Shown: positions 1 through 10,636 of the stretch, in pieces
Layout of the letters: the number at the start of each line of letters is the position of its first letter
Position numbering within the stretch: the stretch's first letter is position 1
Assembly (NCBI GenBank): GCA_946803715.1
Contig: CAMPET010000002.1
Location: 217,758 to 247,539 of the forward strand
DNA: 29,782 nucleotides
Origin: Beroe ovata
Lineage: Eukaryota > Ctenophora > Nuda > Beroida > Beroidae
Reading direction: 5' to 3'
Position numbers and translations under genes: made by a program
The notes under the pieces: model-generated
Databases searched by the model: none
What the model saw: only the letters and a program-made list of their open reading frames with translations
Told to the model about the DNA's origin: nothing

Positions 1-98
1 TCACTCACTGCACTCCCTCAGTCAACACTCCCTCTATCACTGCACTCCCTCAATCACTGCACTCCCTCAGTCATTGCACTCTCTCAATCAATGCTAGT
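1..98. repeat. minisatellite, about 17-bp period
   Basis: The first ~98 bases repeat a unit close to TCACTGCACTCCCTCAA with substitutions and one partial unit. It lies in the intron before the first visible ROCK exon. No coding potential was seen. Confidence 0.75.
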
Positions 99-179
99 TT
101 CTTGTTCCTTATATCCCACCTTCATACCCATCCCAAGACCATATCTAGCAGTTACTATTAGCAGTTACAATTATTTCAG

Positions 180-3100
180 CAATGTGCGAGGTTAAAAGTC
201 GCAAAGAAAGATCTGGAAAAAGAGCTCCAGACGGTTAAGAGTGCCAAACTTAATTTGGAGACCACGATCAAGACCAACAAGAAGAAGCTCCAAGAGCAAC
301 TGAACTGTGTTCAAGTGGAGAAAGATAAGAACATTCTCTTAGAGGGTGAGTCGAGATTGCATATGTCGATTCTCGATTCGAAAAAACACTCTAAATCACT
401 CTAAAATGTCTCTACATCTATTCACAATTCCCTTGTGGATATATGAGCAGCTACTCACGATTGAGTTTACATTCTAGGTGGTCACAGTGCAGTAATTTGC
501 TTCACAGGTCATAGTTTTCTTGCACAATTTTGATATTTCCGAAATTCAACAGGCAAAATCAAAGAACTGGAGGAGACGAATACAGCACTCAAAGACAAGG
601 AAGAGGAATATTTAGCCAAGATCCTGTCGCTGGAAAACCAAATCATCGAGCTTAAAAAGGTAAGTAGGGAGTTCACCTTAATATGCGTCTTAATTGAGTT
701 ATAGTTCGCCAAGACATGGCAACATATCATGAACAAAAATTGTCTCCGAGTTATCCAACGACGGTCTCATTTCAGGAGAAAGCGTCTGCATCCGTGAGTA
801 TTGACGCAGACGAATGTGGTTGTATATCATTTCCCAGATTGTTCGGTCAGATCAATATTTAGTATGAACAGTGTACACTGTAAATGTGACATTGTACCAT
901 GTATTTATCCTGATATGAGCCTGGATCAGACTTCACAGGGAAAATATCTTTTGTGACTAGCAAGAAATCGTATCATCTTGCTGATGATACGCTTGCTGTT
1001 AGCATTTTCACGTACATATTTGTAAGCGCGCAGTGCAGATTTTAGGATTTTGTTGGGTTTTAGTTTTCCTTCCGACAAATGTAGGGCGTGACGAAGTTTC
1101 GCTAACATGGCAGATTTCTCACTGTACAACAGTATGAATAATTAGTTAGTCACTGACCAAAATAACCCATTCAGTTAACGAGAAAATTCAATGTTGCATT
1201 CACCATCTCTCCAATTCGCAGTTAAGTGCCCAAGCTGCAACACAAGAAAATGAGAACAGTTTGATGAAGAAATTTAGCGATCTGCAAATCGAGTACAACG
1301 CTACTGACAAGAAATACAAGATGGCATTGGAAGAATTCAATACACTTAAAAAGAAGGTGGGCGTGGCTTATAATCCCATCCTTTTCAATTTTCAGCCACA
1401 TCCAGCCATATTAGTTCAAACTGTTACAATATTCGACTCAATCTCCATTTAGGAGGAAGATACGCGTGAAAAGTTGCAAGAGAGAGAACAAAAAGTGATC
1501 GAGCTGGAACAGCTTTGTAAACGGAACGAAACTGAAATCGGACATTTGCAACACCATAGTAACGACCAAAGTGCTACGATCACAGCCAAGGAAGATGAAA
1601 TCAGTAGAATCCAACATGACTTGAAGTTGATCAAAGAGTACGTTATTCTAGGAATCTATGCTGACCAAATATTGTGTAGTCACCAATGTTAACTTAATAA
1701 CGAGGAACTTGCCTATCATCACAACACGGCTATGTGTAAAGGCAGGTTTCCTTCTCTTTGTCTGTTGTGAACCTTGTATTTTGCGACAGTGAGAAGATCG
1801 ACATTGATCACGAAGTGATACGACTGACTGCACTCTTAGACGAGGAGCGGGCTAAGTTGACAGCTGCCAATACCCAGTTATCTAACAAAACTGTGGAATG
1901 TACCCTCATGAAGGAGGAAAGGGACGGAGCACTCCTCAAGTCACAAGTCTCTGAGGACCGAATGTAAGCAGTAAAGTTCCGCTATCTCCGGTCGTCATTC
2001 TGAGATTTTAACCAGTAATACGAAATTACAACAGTTTAGCATCAAATTGTGACCGTTATTTGAACAGAGAGGCGTACGATACACAAGTATTGGAACTCAA
2101 CAATAAAATAAAAGACAAGGAAAACGAGATATCGTTGATAGAGGAGCAGCACAGTGTCGAAATGAAAGATAAAGAGTCGAAGATAATAAGCCTGCAACAA
2201 AACATTGAGGTCCTCCAAACGGATGTATACCTCAGGGAACAACAACAACAGGTTCAAACGTGGGATATCAGTTCTTTTCTTCCTCATTGATTCTTGTAAC
2301 CTCTCTGTCCGATTTTACTAATACTATGCTCCAATTAGGCCGAAGTAAAGGAGGAAGAAGAAAAATCAGAGAAAGCTGCAGACATTGAGAAGCTGTCGAA
2401 AGATCTAGAAGATCTGAGGAAGAAGCTAAACAGCGAGAAGATGATCAAAGATGCTACAATCAAGAAGCTAGAGCAGGTGAAACTCAATGAAGACGAGTGT
2501 TGTTAATGAAGACGAGTGTTGTCAATGAAGACGAGTGTTGTAAAATACTTCTATAGTTCGTCTATAGTTCCTGCAGCTAGCCCTCCCATTTCCAGGTCAT
2601 GCAGAAGAGAGCGCCGGAGAGCAAGGACAACTCGAAACAGAAGTTAGACCGTTTAACACGCACCAACCGGCAACTCAAACAGCAGATCGAGAACCACGAG
2701 GAGCAAGTGAAAACAATCAAGAGCAACCATGCAAAGGAGTTGGAGAAAGTACACAAGGAGTTGGATCAAGCTACAATTGGGAACAACGAACTGAAACACG
2801 TTCTCACGCTCAAGGAAACGGAGATCCTCGATCTGCAGAGGAAAATGAACTCCATGCTGATGAAAGCCGCTGAGGTGAGGTCCCTGTCTCTCAATGTGGA
2901 TATCTCACTTCTCAGTACCGTGTTTGTAGTTTCGCGTTCACTTTTATGTTTATAATTGCCTTTTAGGAGAGTCACGACACAGACAGACCGCTAACGGACA
3001 CCCCTAGGAAGATCATTGAACCCAACTTAGAGAGTTACCTCTCCACACCCATAGGTTCATTCCGTCTCTTCCTCACAATTACCGTGTATCAGTGATGAAT

Positions 3101-3410
3101 CATGCTTCCTTCAGTAACGACGTTTTATTATCCAGGAAAGAACCTGAAGAAACCGAGCAATTGGAAACAATCTCTGGTTGTGTGTACACCAACTCAGATT
3201 ATAATGTACGATAATGAGGCTGAGAAAGCTAGTCAGGCATCGTCTCTTTCAATTGACATTAATAAGGTCGAGAGTGTACGTCCTTTGGAGCATGGAGAAC
3301 TTTGGCGGATCAGTGCCAAGAATGTGCCCCGACTCTTCAGAATATCATTCTTCAGCGACGAAAAGTCGGGAGTCGATCTTGACGTCTCTGTGGTGAGTTT
3401 CTATTCCTGC

Positions 3411-3452
<42 letters not shown>

Positions 3453-3983
3453 CATTGCTATTCTTGTAGTTGAAATTACCTACACAACGTTTCATCTCAG
3501 AGCGGCTCGTCAGGTATCGAGTTCAATGGGCATCATTTCATGGCCCTCCCTATCGCGGACCATCAAATGAACTGTGATTTATGCGGACGCAAGCTGAAAG
3601 CTCTCTTCAAAACGGAAGCATACGAGTGTCAGCGATGTCAGTACAAAGTGCACAAAGCCCATGTTGAACAGGAGGAGAGGACTCTGACCGCTTGTCAGAG
3701 CGGTGTTAGAGTCCTGCTCTTCCTTGCTGACGATCCCAAGACCAAGCAGCAGTGGGTGGAGCGACTGCAGAGATATGTACCGGTACGTGTGCCACCATCC
3801 TGGTTGAGTGACTACCAGCTGCTGTTCCCAGCAGTAGTAGTAGTGGTTCGAGTATCACCAATTCACATGAATTCAACCCGCAGAACAACCCAGTCTACAA
3901 CACAGTCGATTCTAAAGTCTCGCCTAGGTATGTACTATAGACGTGTCTCCGTACACTTGATTATAGGTTTGTCCACATTGTGA
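180..3983 (+). CDS. ROCK: Rho-associated protein kinase (ROCK), 3' portion, multi-exon
   Basis: This is the C-terminal part of a ROCK serine/threonine kinase, the RhoA effector that drives actomyosin contraction. The kinase domain lies upstream of the window. Exons by splice signals and phase: 180-345, 553-659, 776-793, 1222-1356, 1453-1637, 1790-1963, 2068-2251, 2339-2476, 2596-2874, 2967-3054, 3136-3392 and 3501 onward. All join in one open frame. The first nine encode Lys/Glu/Gln-rich coiled coil. Exon 2596-2874 resembles the end of the ROCK coiled coil (NNELKHVLTLKETEILDLQ). Exons 2967-3392 encode the first half of a PH domain (ESYLSTPIGKNLKKPSNWKQ). Exon 3501 on encodes a C1 zinc finger (MNCDLCGRK, YECQRCQYKVHKAH) and then the rest of the PH domain (LLFLADDPKTKQQWVERLQ). 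A C1 inserted in a PH domain is specific to ROCK; MRCK and citron kinases have C1, PH and CNH in series. The frame stays open to TGA at 3981-3983, but the true 3' end is uncertain. Confidence 0.9.
776..793 (+). other. 18-nt microexon of ROCK
   Basis: A pyrimidine-rich acceptor ending CAG at 775 and a GTGAGT donor at 794 bound 18 nt encoding EKASAS. It is phase 0 on both sides, so including or skipping it leaves the frame intact. It may be real and alternatively spliced, or it may be chance signals. Confidence 0.5.
2487..2542. repeat. short tandem triplication in a ROCK intron
   Basis: Three copies of an approximately 21-bp unit containing TGAAGACGAGTGTTGT follow the donor of exon 2339-2476. 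The last copy is slightly diverged. Confidence 0.8.
3408..3453. repeat. (TGT)n trinucleotide repeat
   Basis: About fourteen TGT/GTT units start some 15 bases after the GTGAGT donor of ROCK exon 3136-3392. They are intronic. An unspliced reading through them gives polycysteine, which is not expected to be protein. Confidence 0.9.
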
Positions 3984-4517
3984 CATCGGCCGCTCAATGT
4001 GACATACGGCTGCGTTTCCATGTTAATCAAATATTTCCCATTTGGTAGTGCTATATTGGTGCGTTGTGGTGGGTTTGTTCGAATCCTGATGTCCCTGTAT
4101 CTTATGTGCGTGCACTCTTTATGGGTCTATAATAATTGTTAGCTCCTGGGATAGTGATTCACTGTTGTCCATGGTGGTGTCAATTGCTGGGGTTTATCAC
4201 GTTTGATGACACTCAATTGACAAAGCTATAATCTCTATATGATGATTCCATGTAACTGTTACAATGGGCAGGAGATTGCGGTATTTGAGCAACATTCTCC
4301 TGGATGTTTTGATGTCCCATTCCACGTGACGGGTATCTTATGTCAAGTGACACACGTGTTTGTGAATTGTACGTGCTCCACAGCACAATCAATACTGTAG
4401 TTTCTAGAGGTGCGACAAAGTTGCTTTATTTACGGTGACTACCCAGTTTTTTTACAATCCGGAATCAAGGCCTTGTGCGTTCATATTTGTACGAGTTTTT
4501 GTGTTTGTTAACTGGTT

Positions 4518-4518
4518 G

Positions 4519-4560
<42 letters not shown>
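4518..4560. repeat. (GT)n microsatellite
   Basis: A GT dinucleotide run with one TTT interruption. Small ORFs across it on both strands are poly-Val/Cys or poly-Thr/His artefacts. Confidence 0.95.
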
Positions 4561-4561
<1 letters not shown>

Positions 4562-4838
4562 CACGTTATTCATCGCAGTGGGTAACAGGAGCTGTACTGT
4601 TTGCCATAGATTCCGAGGTGAGCAACTGATTATTGCATTTAGAGATTGTTCCCTCATGCCAATCATTATCCATTGCAAACGACAGAATCCCATCTTGTTG
4701 TATGTACTATTATAGTTCAAGCTCTCATCAGAAATTGATGTTGTGGTGAACTAGCCTGAATACGAACAGTCTCCCGATGTTATTATTGATAAATGATTAT
4801 ATAGCACATAAATTGTTCTTATTGATTCGGTTGTGTCA

Positions 4839-4844
4839 ATAAAG
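4839..4844 (+). promoter_or_regulatory. candidate polyadenylation signal for ROCK
   Basis: An AATAAA hexamer 856 bp after the TGA at 3981-3983, followed by a T/G-rich stretch. It suits ROCK ending in the exon that begins at 3501 and conflicts with the alternative last exon at 5017. Confidence 0.4.
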
Positions 4845-5016
4845 CATGTTCCTGTATTAGATCTGAACTCTTGGAAAAGGTTTCTCGTGTGGCATGCACG
4901 CCCGTCTTAATGTTTCCAAATGAATAGCATATCTTCTGCGATATGAAGAAGACTTGTGCGAAACTAGCATGCCTCAGTGTGGGCGAATGGAATGCGGCTT
5001 CTTCATTTCGTCACAG

Positions 5017-5195
5017 GAGATTCTTCACACAACAACATCTTCAGGACCCTGCCTCGCAATCATTCCACCTCTGAGATGAAAAGCTCGAGTATATTTAGGA
5101 GACACAGCGAGCGCCCACCCAACAAAGTGCGATTACCGAAGGTGCACGGGCAGCAATCACCGTGTGATTCCTCCAACGGAGACCCCCACAGCTAG
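5017..5195 (+). CDS. possible alternative last exon of ROCK
   Basis: A CAG acceptor at 5014-5016 opens a 59-codon frame rich in Ser, Arg and Pro, ending in TAG at 5193-5195. Spliced to the donor at 3928 (CGCCTAG before GTATGT) it joins in phase with the frame running from 3501. The resulting tail is basic and serine-rich, as C-terminal tails often are. Against this, the codons from about 3825 to 3927 look poor in that frame (a run of five valines), while another frame there reads more naturally (SSSSSGSSITNS). Spliced from that frame, the exon would stop after about 20 residues. Confidence 0.35.
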
Positions 5196-6400
5196 CCCCA
5201 CCTATAACAGCGATCTGGACATGATTCCCGCGACTGGTATGCTTCACGCGCGGAGAAAGAGAGCACCTCCCCTTCAATATGGTGTTTAATGGGGGATTCA
5301 ATACAATAACGCGTACTTCGCATACTTCGCATGATTGAACAAGCGCTTAACATGCATCGTCTTGTTTAATCAACCTGAAATATGGGGTTGCCTCCTATCA
5401 AATTTTAGGTTTTTTGTGCCGTGTATGTTATTACCCCACGTTTATACTGACAGTTTTACATTCATTGGGGTTTGATCTTGAATTGACTGGATGATGCGGG
5501 AGAGACCTATGATATAGGGCTCCTTCACGAGACACTTAGGAAGGCATCAGGAATTCCTAAATCAGAATGGAGGTAAGAATTCCTTGTGCCTTCCTAAGTG
5601 TTTCTTGTAAAGGAGCCCCTGCGCACTCGACATCATTCGCCTTTTTACATGACCGTTTTGAATTTGCCCAGTTGTACTGAAAATTGTATATATCTAATTC
5701 TATCTATTTATTGATGATATACTCATTGTAAAAACCGTGTATAAACGTGAAAAGGGCCGTTTATTCATCGTATTTGGCAGTGAACTTATCGAAGAACCTA
5801 GATGCAAAAGTCTCAAAGTCATATTTGCATCAGAAAGGTTTTTGAATGCTATTTTTGAATGGGTAGCGATTTAGAATTGAATAGTTTGCTGATAATTAAT
5901 GATGCTTCATTTATCTAACAGTGGGATTGTTAAGTGTTGCTAAGGTAAATCTATAAGGCATATGCAGATATCGCTACCTACTTATGTACACGGATTTGGA
6001 ACCTATTTATAAGATTCGGAGATAAAACTGATCAGTTTTTGTGTATTCAAGAGAAACTTAGTTATACCTTGAATAACATCACCTGATTTTTACCGATGTG
6101 TATGAAAAATTCAATCTGTAAATGATTTTTGTTTACAATAACAACACGGCGACGGCTGAACTGTGAAAACTGAAAGGGGAACTTTTCTTGAGTGGTGAAA
6201 TTTGAGTGGCTAGTTTTGTAAATTGACTTTTGTACCGAGTTGTTATGATGTAAATTTCTACCACTTTTAGTTTTATAAATCTTGTGTTTCGAAATCGAAT
6301 TGAGTTGCACAACATATGGAGAGGGGTTACTTTCAGTTTCAAGAGTCGTTGCCAGACGAGTGCATACATATTGCATGCTGCATTATCTGCATTTTTTGCA
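5196..6400. other. intergenic, no gene seen
   Basis: AT-rich sequence with many stops in all frames. The one structured element is the hairpin at 5517-5619. The minus-strand ORFs near 6062-6376 show no domain or splice structure. Confidence 0.7.
5517..5619. repeat. long inverted repeat (hairpin)
   Basis: The left arm 5517-5559 starts GGGCTCCTTCACGAGA. The right arm 5573-5619 reads, on the other strand, GGGGCTCCTTTACAAGA. The arms match over about 40 bases, including CACTTAGGAAGGCA, with a few mismatches and one 1-nt bulge, around a loop of about 15-20 nt. Candidates are a tiny foldback element (MITE) or a hairpin RNA precursor. No clear target-site duplication was seen. Confidence 0.85.
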
Positions 6401-6409
6401 GGGTTTTAT

Positions 6410-6860
6410 TAATATTGCCACCGCGTACAATCGATCAAGACTTCGCGCTGCGAGTCGTCAGGCAATGCCTGACTCAGGCCTGCAGAACGTCCGCGTTGCA
6501 ACGTTGGCACGCATGTCGGCATGTCGCATGCCAGTTGTCGATCGATGATAGAGTTAGACCCTTCGCGGCTTGCATCAGCGGTCTGGCATCGCCCGACAAC
6601 ATGCCAGTAATATAATTGTAATAAGGCATGGCTAGTTAGCCAGGGTATGGAATCATTTTAATTTGTATCATTGTGCGCGCTCCTCTTATTGACTCAGTGA
6701 TCTGAAAAGTCGTACAACTAAAAACCACTGCACACTGAGAGTGATCTGAGACGCACTGCTGAAGTGCTGACAGCTCAGTTCGCGGAGTATTTGGGCCTCT
6801 TGTCAGATGTTACCTGACCTGTTTCTCGCGCGAGCGCGCCTTCATCGAAGGCCGTAACAG
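6410..6860. repeat. CpG-rich dispersed repeat related to the 19-20.7 kb repeats
   Basis: Base composition shifts to CpG-rich here. Positions 6535-6600 match, inverted, the module at 20338-20465 (shared GGCGATGCCAGACCGCTGAT on the other strand). The stretch 6698-6815 matches 19265-19330 (CTGAAAAGTCGTA and GCGGAGTATTTGGG). A 17-bp palindrome lies at 6457-6473. The ORF at 6316-6615 lies in this repeat and is not convincing as a gene. Confidence 0.75.
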
Positions 6861-7247
6861 GCCTTTGTTATGCCCCCTGGCTCAGCATTCTCCTGAGCCC
6901 GGTGTCATGCTGGAATGTGTTATTTGCTCTGTAATGCATTTCACAATTTCCCAAATAATGGAAGATCGTGGTGTTGATAATTACTTGCTGTTTTGGTGAT
7001 TAATTGTCGTGAATAGAGGAGCTATGATTAGCGAGCTGGAGAGATTCATTAATGAACTGTGGGAAATATTCGAAGATCAATTATCTATTTTCGTGTTTAT
7101 TTGATTTCCCTGGAACGTTGATTGAGAGGAACGAGCTCCAGCAAATCAGGATATTCAGGACCTCATTAACTCAAGTAATGAGATGATAGCAGGAGTACGT
7201 GGGTGAATTTCATCACGAGCTAGGGGGAGAGAGTCGGGCAGAATCAN
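6861..7247. other. non-coding sequence ending at an assembly gap
   Basis: No gene seen. A single N at 7247 probably marks a joined contig end, as do the other two N positions at 10636 and 19815. Confidence 0.55.
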
Positions 7248-7249
7248 TC

Positions 7250-7898
7250 AGCAATATACTTATCAAGTGTCATACAGCTTCTATCCGAAAGTCCACAGAT
7301 ATTTATGGAGCATAGCCTATCCGTTGCAGTATCTTTTCTAACCATTGTGAGTAGAACTGAATTTAGCCAGCCTTTCTTTGTAAACCTTACATTTGGAGTC
7401 CCCTGCTCTGTGATTGCCCTGACAGTGGCAGCACTTGAGCTCAGATGTGGAGCAGGATGTGGTTTCATGGCCTTCAGAGCATTTGCCACATTTAGGTGCT
7501 TTTGAGCAGTACCTTTGGATATGACCCCAGCCCTGACATTTGTTACATTTTATTACCCGGGGCTTGTTGACAAATTCCATGATTCTAAACTTCTGTTGGC
7601 CAATGGTCACTTTGACCTTCATTGCTTCAAGAAGATCCTCTCTTGAGCTAAACTGCACTTTGGCGGTTCCAGTGAATTTTCCATCTGATTTCCTGGAGAA
7701 CAGTTGGCAGTTGGACCTAGGGAAAGCTGCCTTTATATCCGCCTTAATTTTGTCCTCACTTATATCATCTACAATGTGTCGGATTACTCCAGCACTATTT
7801 GACTCAGTAGGGCATCTCATCCCCACATTCGACCCAAATGTGACCTTGTTCTGGGATGATCTGAAGCTTATTGCTGATGCTAGTAATAAGACTGGCAT
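7250..7898 (-). mobile_element. non-LTR retrotransposon ORF1 (gag-like, zinc knuckles), fragment
   Basis: The minus-strand open frame 7338-7898 encodes 186 residues. An RRM/gag-like stretch at about 37-112 (VIRHIVDDISEDKIK, RKSDGKFTGTAKVQF) is followed by three cysteine/histidine knuckles: CNKCQGWGHIQRYC, CGKCSEGHETTSC and CCHCQGNHRAGDSKC. This order is typical of Jockey/CR1-clade LINE ORF1 nucleic-acid chaperones. The frame breaks near 7340, and coding similarity continues in shifted frames to about 7250 and the N, so the copy is decayed. No ORF2 follows on the same strand in the expected position. The start at 7898 is only the first Met; its first residues may come from the junction with the plus-strand LINE piece. 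Confidence 0.8.
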
Positions 7899-9072
7899 AT
7901 TGAATGACTTGAGTGCACTAGAGCAAGGGGAGTCAAATTGGCTCTTAAGATTTAATAATTTAGGTTATGCACTAAAATTATAATGAAAATCTTCATAATG
8001 CATAATGACTATTTCTTAGATGGGAAATTACTTGGTTCTGAAATGGAAGAGAAAGATCTAGGGATCATAGTAAATTCGGACTTGGATTGAAATCAGAATA
8101 TATATTCCTGTCTGAGAGCTGCAAATAGAACTATAGGTTGGATATCTAGAAATACAATAAAAAGAGACCCTGTTATTCTTAATAGAATCTATAAAAGTAT
8201 TATCAGACCTAAGCTCAAATATTGTGTTAATGTCTGGAATCCAGTCGCTTGTCATGGTAATTGGTCAATGATCTTACAGCTGGAGTCTATTTGGGGTCCT
8301 TTTACTTGTTTTTGTGATGACATTGGCGTGTTACCATATAGCAAGCGGCTCGAAATGTTGAAGCTTACTACTTCAGGGGAGCAACGTATTTGTGGTGACC
8401 TCATGGAAACGTTCAAAATTGTTCAAGGTAAAGTTAATTATGGAAAGGACCTGTTTCAATTGAGCAGGTCCGGTCCAAATATTCTAGCCAAAAGCCTTAA
8501 TATTTACAAGAGTATTTGTGATTTGAGATCAAAATTCCTTCCGGAATGGATAAGGAATGATTGGAACAAGTTGCCAGTTTATGTCAAAAACTCAGAGAAT
8601 GTCGACACATTTAAATCTAATTTAGACATTTCAAGAGTCAAAGTAAAGAATGTTCTGACTGCAACTATTGGGAAGTTAATCATTGATAGGATAGAGGGAC
8701 CTAATTACTTGAGCAACAAGGAGCAGTGTAATAAGTATCTTCTTGAAAACCCTTTCATAGCAAAGAAGAAAGGTATTAATTTGAATTAACTATACAAATT
8801 TTCTGAATTTTATGTTTTCATGTACTTTTACTATAGTTTTCATGTTTTCATGTACTTTTACTATAGTTTGAATTATTACACAAGTTGATATAATTGTTTA
8901 TTGGTTTGTATATTTTTAATTCACAGGACTGTCTGATTAATTAGAAAGTTCTTTATATAGGTACCTTGAAAAAAGGTTACTTAACAATGATAGTAATTTT
9001 TTGAGAATGCAACTGAATATTTGAGTTGATCCTCTATCAAAATCATTCTATTCTATTCAATTCTATTCTAGT
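7850..9072 (+). mobile_element. CR1/L2-like LINE, reverse transcriptase C-terminal part and 3' tail, decayed
   Basis: Plus-strand frames read DDLKLIADASNKTGILNDL near 7855, matching the region after the catalytic YxDD motif of CR1/L2 RTs, although the residue before DD is W. Then come KDLGIIVNSDLD with an internal TGA at 8088, IYKSIIRPKLKYCVNVWNP near 8190-8243, and the family's C-terminal block in the open frame 8268-8789 (LPYSKRLEMLKLTTSGEQR, FLPEWIRNDWNKLPVYVKN). Frame changes near 7965 and 8250 show it is dead. The 3' end at about 9045-9072 is an ATTCT-type short repeat, the usual CR1/L2 terminus. There is no endonuclease, no RT core, and no poly(A). Confidence 0.8.
8823..8868. repeat. 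two-copy tandem repeat in the LINE 3' UTR
   Basis: A 29-bp unit (TTTTCATGTACTTTTACTATAG is most of it) occurs twice in direct succession after the LINE stop codon. Confidence 0.7.
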
Positions 9073-10635
9073 TGAATTGAATATTCAGGACTTGATTTTT
9101 TTCGATGCAGTAAATGTAATAATTGATTTCAGTGGTTATATAATTTATTGATTTGGCAATCATTTTTTTCATATTTCTAGCTATTATATGCAACATTGCT
9201 ACAGTGTTATAATGCCATTCATAATATTTTATTCATTGATTTCAGGTATGGCTATCAATTGATATTTACATGTGATCCAGTAACCTGCAAGCTCCATCTA
9301 GGTTTAAGATGGTATATGCTGTCATTTATTCCTTGATCCTTGTTTTCTCTGTTATGAAAGTCAATGCAAACACCCTAGCAGATAAAATATATACCCCTAT
9401 TGACTTTGGAAAATCATTTTGTTTCCGTTTGCATAACTTTGAGTCACAAGTGGGATGTCAGACAAGCCGTGATGGTGACACAGGGGTTCTTTACCCTTTC
9501 CATAACAAAGAAATGATAAGTAATACACTTCCTGCTCTCAATGATGCCATTATACCAGTTATAAAGTCACCTCTATTCTCAAATGATACAGCAATAGAAT
9601 TCATCAGACATGCAGTTATCATTAAAGGACTGATCATCATCGAAGAGGATCAGTCTGAGATTGAGTCTTTTTCACCTGAAAAGACATGCCCTGGCAATGG
9701 TTTTAACTTTGGTGAAACATACAGCTCATCTGATAAAAGAGAATGTTTAAGTCAACATGATTGGAACCCTCTTGGCAATTGGATATCCTATTTTGACTTC
9801 CCCTTTGGTATATTTGCTATCAGATCAGAATCTCAAGCACAGCTTGTCAGTGTCCCTGCAAATGATAACCTTATTCATCAGTCCCTAAAGTCTTATCCTC
9901 TATGGGGAGCACAAATCCAGGCTTTTATGAATGCTGCTGTTGATACAGAAACATGCATTAGGCGTGGCACCTGTGATCCTATTGGTGGTCTGAACCTCCA
10001 TGTCAACTTTACACCATTGTCACAAGAAAAACCCATAATTATGATAATTACAAAGGCAGATGCAACTGCTTTTTTCAAAGACATGAGTTATGGGGGAGAA
10101 GGTAGTGGTGGGAGCCTGGCTGTTTTGATTGTCCTGATCAAAGCATTGGCACAAGTGCGAGACTTGGATGAGATTAATGATTTTGGAGATTTTTCTGTAG
10201 ATCTCATGGTGACATTTCTCCAAGCAGAAAGTTTTGACTACAGTGGCTCACAACGACTGGCTTATGACCTGAAAGAAGAATCTTTTGGGAGTGGTCCACG
10301 TAACATATCTCTGAGTAGTATTAAGTGTATTATAGAAATTGGTCCTGTAAGTTTATCCAATGAAATATACTTACATTCCTACAATGATGCAGATGAAACT
10401 GTGCAGCAAGTTCTCAGTATTTTTAGCACCTATAGTGGAGGAGAATTTACATTTATAAATAAGAAAGGACTACCCCCATCATCAATAAACAGTTTTCTCA
10501 GAGAAGATGAGTCTGTTCCTGCTATTCTTATAACTGATGGTGGCACTGAGCTTGTATCCAACTTTTATGGAAGTAGATATGACATTCTTCAGAACAATGA
10601 ATCTTTATCTCTTCGATTAAAGGGCTTGGCCGAAA
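8998..10635 (+). repeat. first copy of the 1,638-bp duplicated segment
   Basis: Identical in register to 10637-12274 at a constant offset of 1,639, with no indels. I noted two differences, T9746/C11385 and A10031/G11670. Both are third-position synonymous changes. The copy runs from the LINE 3' UTR into nicastrin and ends at the N at 10636. Confidence 0.95.
9309..10635 (+). CDS. NCSTN: nicastrin, truncated copy cut at an N
   Basis: Same first 442 codons as the complete gene at 10948-12855: signal peptide, N-terminal cysteine-rich region and the FDYSGS motif. The frame is cut at the N at 10636, and the sequence after it is LINE 3' UTR, not nicastrin. The two visible differences from the full copy are silent. 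This is best read as the other allele of one gene, joined in by the assembly. A genuine tandem 5' duplication is less likely but possible, and it would lack the transmembrane anchor. Confidence 0.85.
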
Positions 10636-10636
10636 N

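Larger units (their letters stand above)
3984..5016. other. ROCK 3' UTR or last intron
   Basis: No exon-like frame was found here. The stretch contains a GT microsatellite near 4518-4560 and an AATAAA at 4839-4844. If ROCK stops at 3983, most of this is 3' UTR. If the donor at 3928 joins the acceptor at 5016, it is a 1,089-bp intron. Confidence 0.6.

Noticed and set aside
2042-2287. Minus-strand ORFs across the ROCK exons (also 1449-1634 and 2766-2975)
   Set aside because: They are antisense shadows of coiled-coil exons, whose Lys/Glu codons leave the other strand open.
6316-6615. 99-codon ORF rich in Cys and Arg
   Set aside because: It lies in the CpG-rich dispersed repeat and shares its bases with non-coding copies at 19-20.7 kb in other frames.
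7540-7983. 147-codon plus-strand ORF
   Set aside because: Its first two thirds are antisense to the LINE ORF1 zinc-knuckle frame; only the last third is real RT remnant.
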